Part shown: in pieces, positions 60,645 through 64,000 of the stretch
Numbering within the stretch: the stretch's first letter is position 1
Layout: each line of letters opens with the position of its first letter
NCBI GenBank assembly: GCA_030998225.1
Contig: JAPYXD010000553.1
Coordinates: 6,572,001-6,636,000, forward strand
Direction of reading: 5' to 3'
Source: Diplolepis rosae
Lineage: Eukaryota; Arthropoda; Insecta; Hymenoptera; Diplolepididae
DNA length: 64,000 nucleotides
The notes under the pieces: model-generated
Told to the model about the DNA's origin: nothing
The model's input: only the letters and a program-made list of their open reading frames with translations
Database searches by the model: none
Program-made: the position numbers and the translations under genes

Positions 60645-62340
60645 TCGCGCATTACTTGGTCACTTTACTTTAAGTCAGAGTCCGGAAATCTCGCGTATTA
60701 CTTGGCAACTTTATGAAAATTCTTATACTCCTAAGAATTCGCGCACTACTTGGCCACTCTTTTCAGGACAAACTTCGTTTAACTCGCGTATTACGAGGCC
60801 TCTTATGTTTTGATATCAGTCCTGAGGTCCATTGAACTCGCGCACTACTTGGTCACTTTACTTTAAGTCAGAGTCCGGACTTCTCGCGTATAACTTGGCC
60901 ACTTTATGAAAATTCTTATACTCCTAAGAACTCGCGCATTATTTGATCACCTGATTTAAAGTCAGAGTCCGGAAATCTCGCGTATTACTTGGCCACTTTA
61001 TAAAAATTCTTATACCCCTAAGGACTCGCGCATTACTTTGCCACCTTACTTTAAGTCAGAGTACGGAAATCTCGCGTATTACTTTTCCACTTGATGAAAA
61101 TTCTTATACTCCTAGGAATTCGCGCATTACTTGGCCACTCTTTTCAGGACAGACTTCGTTTAACTCGAGTATTACGAGGCCTCTTATGTTTTGATATCAG
61201 TCCTGAGGTCCATTGAACTCGCGCATTACTTTGCCACCTTACTTTAAGTCAGAGTAGGGAAATCTCGCGTATTACTTGGCCACTTGATGAAAATTCTTAT
61301 ACTCCTAGGAATTCGCGCATTACTTGGCCACTCTTTTCAGGACAAACTTCGTTTAACTCGCGTATTACGAGGCCTCTTATGTTTTGATATCAGTCCTGAG
61401 GTCCATTGAACTCGCGCACTACTTGGTCACTTTACTTTAAGTCAGAGTCCGGACTTCTCGCGTATAACTTGGCCACTTTATGAAAATTCTTAAACTCCTA
61501 AGAACTCGCGCATTATTTGATCACCTGATTTAAAGTCAGAGTCCGGAAATCTCGCGTATTACTTGGCTACTTTATAAAAATTCTTATACTCCTAAGAACT
61601 CGCGCATTACTTGGCCACCTTACTTCAAGTTAGAGCCCGGAAATCTCGCGTATTACTTGGCCACTTTATAAAAATTCTTATACTCCTAAGCACTCGCGCA
61701 TTACTTGGCCACTTTACTTTAAGTCAGAGTCCGGACTTCTCGCGTATAACTTGGCCACTTTATGAAAATTCTTATACTCCTAAGAACTCGCGCATTATTT
61801 TATCACCTGTTTTAAAGTCAGAGTCCGGAAATCTCGCGTATTACTTGGCCACTTTATAAAAAATTTTATACCCCTAAGGACTCGCGCATTACTTTGCCAC
61901 CTTACTTTAAGTCAGAGTACGGAAATCTCGCGTATTACTTGGCCACTTGATGAAAATTCTTATACTCCTAGGAATTCGCGCATTACTTGGCCACTCTTTT
62001 CAGGACAGACTTCGTTTAACTCGCGTATTACGAGGCCTCTTATGTTTTGATATCAGTCCTGAGGTCCATTGAACTCGCGCATTACTTTGCCACCTTACTT
62101 TAAGTCAGAGTACGGAAATCTCGCGTATTACTTGGCCACTTGATGAAAATTCTTATACTCCTAGGAATTCGCGCATTACTTGGCCACTCTTTTCAGGACA
62201 AACTTCGTTTAACTCGCGTATTACGTGGCCTCTTATGTTTTGATATCAGTCCTGAGGTCCATTGAACTCGCGCACTACTTGGTCACTTTACTTTAAGTCA
62301 GAGTCCGGACTTCTCGCGTATAACTTGGCCACTTTATGAA
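60645..62340 (+). repeat. Nested duplications, periods 856 and 574 bp
   Basis: Equivalent D|A junctions with CGCGCACTACTTGG occur at 60839, 61413 and 62269, that is 574 and 856 bp apart. Numerically 856 is 663 + 193 and 574 is 2 x 287. The A-B run starting near 60181 recurs at 61611 (spacing 1430 = 856 + 574). All changes are therefore gains or losses of whole closed units. Confidence 0.78.
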
Positions 62341-64000
62341 AATTCTTATACTCCTAAGAATTCGCGCACTACTTGGCCACTCTTTTCAGGACAGACTTCG
62401 TTTAACTCGCGTATTACGAGGCCACTTATGTATTAATATCAGTCCTGTGGTCCATTGAACTCGCGCATTACTTGGTCACTTTACTTTAAGTCAAAGTCCG
62501 GAAATCTCGCGTATTAGTTGGCCACTTTATAACAATTCTTATACTCCTAAGAATTCGCGCACTACTTGGCCACTCTTTTCAGGACAAACTTCGTTTAACT
62601 CGCGTATTACGAGGCCTCTTATGTTTTGATATCAGTCCTGAGGTCCATTGAACTCGCGCACTACTTGGTCACTTTACTTTAAGTCAGAGTCCGGAATTCT
62701 CGCGATTATTTGTCCACTTTATAAAAATTCTTATACTCCTAAGAAATGGCTCATTACTTGGCGACTCTTTTCAGGACAGAGTCCGGAAATCTCGCGTATT
62801 ACTTGGCCACTATATAAAAATTCTTATACTCCTAAGCACTCGCGCATTACTTGGCCACCTTACTTCAAGTCAGAGTACGGAAATCTCGCGTATTACTTGG
62901 CCACTTTATGAAAATTCTTATACTCCTAGGAATTCGCGCATTACTTGGCCACCTTACTTAAAGTTAGATTCCGGAAATCTCGACTATTACTTGGCCACTT
63001 TATAAAAATTCTTATCCTTCTAAGAATTCGCGCACTACTTGGTCGCTTTTTTTTTAGGTCAGGCTTCGTGTAACTCGCGTATTACGCGACCAATTATGTA
63101 TTCATATAAGTCCTGAGTTCCATTGAATTTGCGCAGTACTTGATCACCTTACTTAAAGTCAGAGTCCGGAAATCTCCCCTATTACTTGGCCACGTTATAA
63201 AAATTATTATACTCCTAAGAATTCGCGCATTACTTGGCCACTCTTTTCAGGACAAACTTCGTTTAACTCGCGTATTACGAGGACACTTATATTTTATATC
63301 AGTCCTGAGGTCCATTGAACTCGCGAATTACATGGCCACCTTACTTAAAGTCAGAGTCCGGAAATCTCGCGTATTACTTGGCAACTTTATGAAAATTCTT
63401 ATACTCTTAAGAATTCGCGCACTACTTGGCCACTCTTTTCAGGACAAACTTCGTTTAACTCGCGTATTACGAGGCCTCTTATGTTTTGATATCAGTCCTG
63501 AGGTCCATTGAACTCGCGCACTACTTGGTCACTTTACTTTAAGTCAGAGTCCGGACTTCTCGCGTATAACTTGGCCACTTTATGAAAATTCTTATACTCC
63601 TAAGAACTCGCGCATTATTTGATCACCTGATTTAAAGTCAGAGTCCGGAAATCTCGCGCATTACTTGGCCACTTTATAAAAATTCTTATACTCCTAAGAA
63701 CTCGCGCATTACTTGGCCACCTTACTTAAAGTCAGAGTCCGGAAATCTCGCGTATTACTTGGACACTTTATAAAAATTCTTATACTCCTAAGAACTCGCG
63801 CGTTACTTGGCCACCTCACTTAAAGTCAGATTCCGGAAATCTCGCGATTATTTGTCCACTTTATAAAAATTCTTATACTCCTAAGAATTGGCTCATTACT
63901 TGGCGACTCTTTTCAGGACAGAGTCCGGAAATCTCGCGTATTACTTGGCCACTATATAAAAATTCTTATACTCCTAAGCACTCGCGCATTACTTGGCCAC
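62341..64000 (+). repeat. Terminal mosaic region of the window
   Basis: Tetramers, C' and A-B pairs continue. A degenerate C-D pair lies at 63027-63127. The following 63128-63660 resembles the start of the 3.85-kb unit (spacing about 23380 from 39748). The window ends exactly after a complete core, so the array is open-ended. No gene is visible. Confidence 0.75.
63027..63127 (+). repeat. Degenerate C-D pair with a T9 run
   Basis: C reads TTCGCGCACTACTTGGTCGC followed by nine T residues and AGGTCAGGCTTCGTG, for 47 bp. D reads CGTATTACGCGACCAATTATG with ATATAAGTCCTGAGTTCC and is 54 bp. The next A begins TTTGCGCAGTAC. This resembles the degenerate run near 37974-38072 (AGGTCAGTCTTCG, GTATTCATATC), suggesting common descent. 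Confidence 0.72.

Larger units (their letters stand above)
1..64000. repeat. Continuous satellite DNA array (entire window)
   Basis: Every stretch I read resolves into modules of about 45-54 bp that begin with a core close to CTCGCGYATTACTTGGCCAC and end with one of four tails (A, B, C, D). Consecutive cores follow one another head to tail on the same strand, with no inversion and no unique insert. The first bases are the tail of a C-type module and the last 20 bases are a complete core, so both window edges cut the array. Such a nested tandem structure is typical of nuclear satellite DNA in eukaryotes. I do not recognise the family, so the species and chromosomal position remain open. Confidence 0.97.
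24551..64000. repeat. Array domain II
   Basis: From the D module at 24551 a different subtype set appears. D carries GAGGCCTCTTATGTTTTGAT. One A ends GTCCGGACTT and is followed by a B core reading CGCGTATAACTTGG. Another A carries CACCTGATTTAAAGTC. B modules include CCCCTAAGGA and TTGATGAAAATTC forms, and a D one base shorter (53 bp) contains ATATTTTATATCAG. A and B alternate in runs closed by C-D, whereas A-A doublets are uncommon. The domain contains the 3.85-kb higher-order repeat and several displaced fragments of it. Confidence 0.85.

Noticed and set aside
63041..63060. T9 run as a retroelement tail or Pol III terminator
   Set aside because: It lies at the normal C-module TCTTTTCAGG position and is explained by degeneration. 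No target-site duplication or element body is present.
1..64000. CRISPR array: conserved ~20-bp repeats separated by 25-34-bp segments
   Set aside because: The intervening segments are not unique spacers. Only four tail types recur hundreds of times, the core varies, spacing is class-specific, and there is no leader or cas gene.
1..64000. Apparent strand bias of open reading frames as evidence of coding
   Set aside because: The complement of consensus module A has stops in all three frames, so minus-strand frames are cut at least once per unit. The bias is a composition effect.
1..64000. Telomeric repeat or rDNA spacer
   Set aside because: There is no short telomere-type hexamer or heptamer array and no rRNA coding sequence in the window. 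A 45-54-bp module satellite does not match either.

Overview
The whole 64 kb is one uninterrupted eukaryotic-type satellite DNA array. I find no supportable protein gene, RNA gene, CRISPR array or mobile element anywhere in it. Position 1 lies inside a repeat module and position 64000 falls exactly at the end of a module core, so the array runs past both edges. I do not recognise the satellite family and cannot name the organism. A monotonous array with nested higher-order repeats points to a nuclear heterochromatic locus (centromeric, pericentromeric or subtelomeric) in a eukaryotic genome assembled from long reads.

Architecture: about 1,300 short modules each start with a 20-bp core close to CTCGCGYATTACTTGGCCAC, followed by one of four tails. 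This gives module A (46 bp), B (48 bp), C (45 bp) and D (54 bp). The base tetramer A-B-C-D is 193 bp and about 42% GC by hand count of one copy. The core carries CGCGC in A and C and CGCGT in B and D, and the A and C tails are alignable. This suggests monomer -> A/B-type dimer (~94 bp) -> tetramer. Many longer units are (A-B)n-C-D, with lengths 94n+99: 193, 287, 475 and 663 bp.

Layout: domain I (1 to about 24,550) is rich in A-A-B-C-D (239 bp) and A-B-C'-B'-C-D (286 bp) composites. It contains large overlapping segmental duplications, with 738-6172 repeated at 7734-13145 and 259-1930 repeated at 6014-7685, 13984-15467 and partly 17911-18614. Its distal part has a 472-bp tandem pair (20116-21059) among mixed modules. 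Domain II (24,551-64,000) starts with a 475-bp ten-module unit in tandem, uses new D, A and B subtypes, and is dominated by long A-B runs. Its most regular part is a 3.85-kb higher-order repeat present about 2.7 times at 39748-50060, with displaced pieces at 34584, 56786 and 59596. The rest is a mosaic of shorter duplications.

There are no genes to act together. The functional candidates are DNA-level: a CENP-B-box-like 17-mer at C|D junctions (8 of 9 essential positions), a TATAAAA element in most B modules, and a tetramer length close to a nucleosome repeat. All three are inferences. Comparisons were made by eye and from repeat spacings, not by alignment software.
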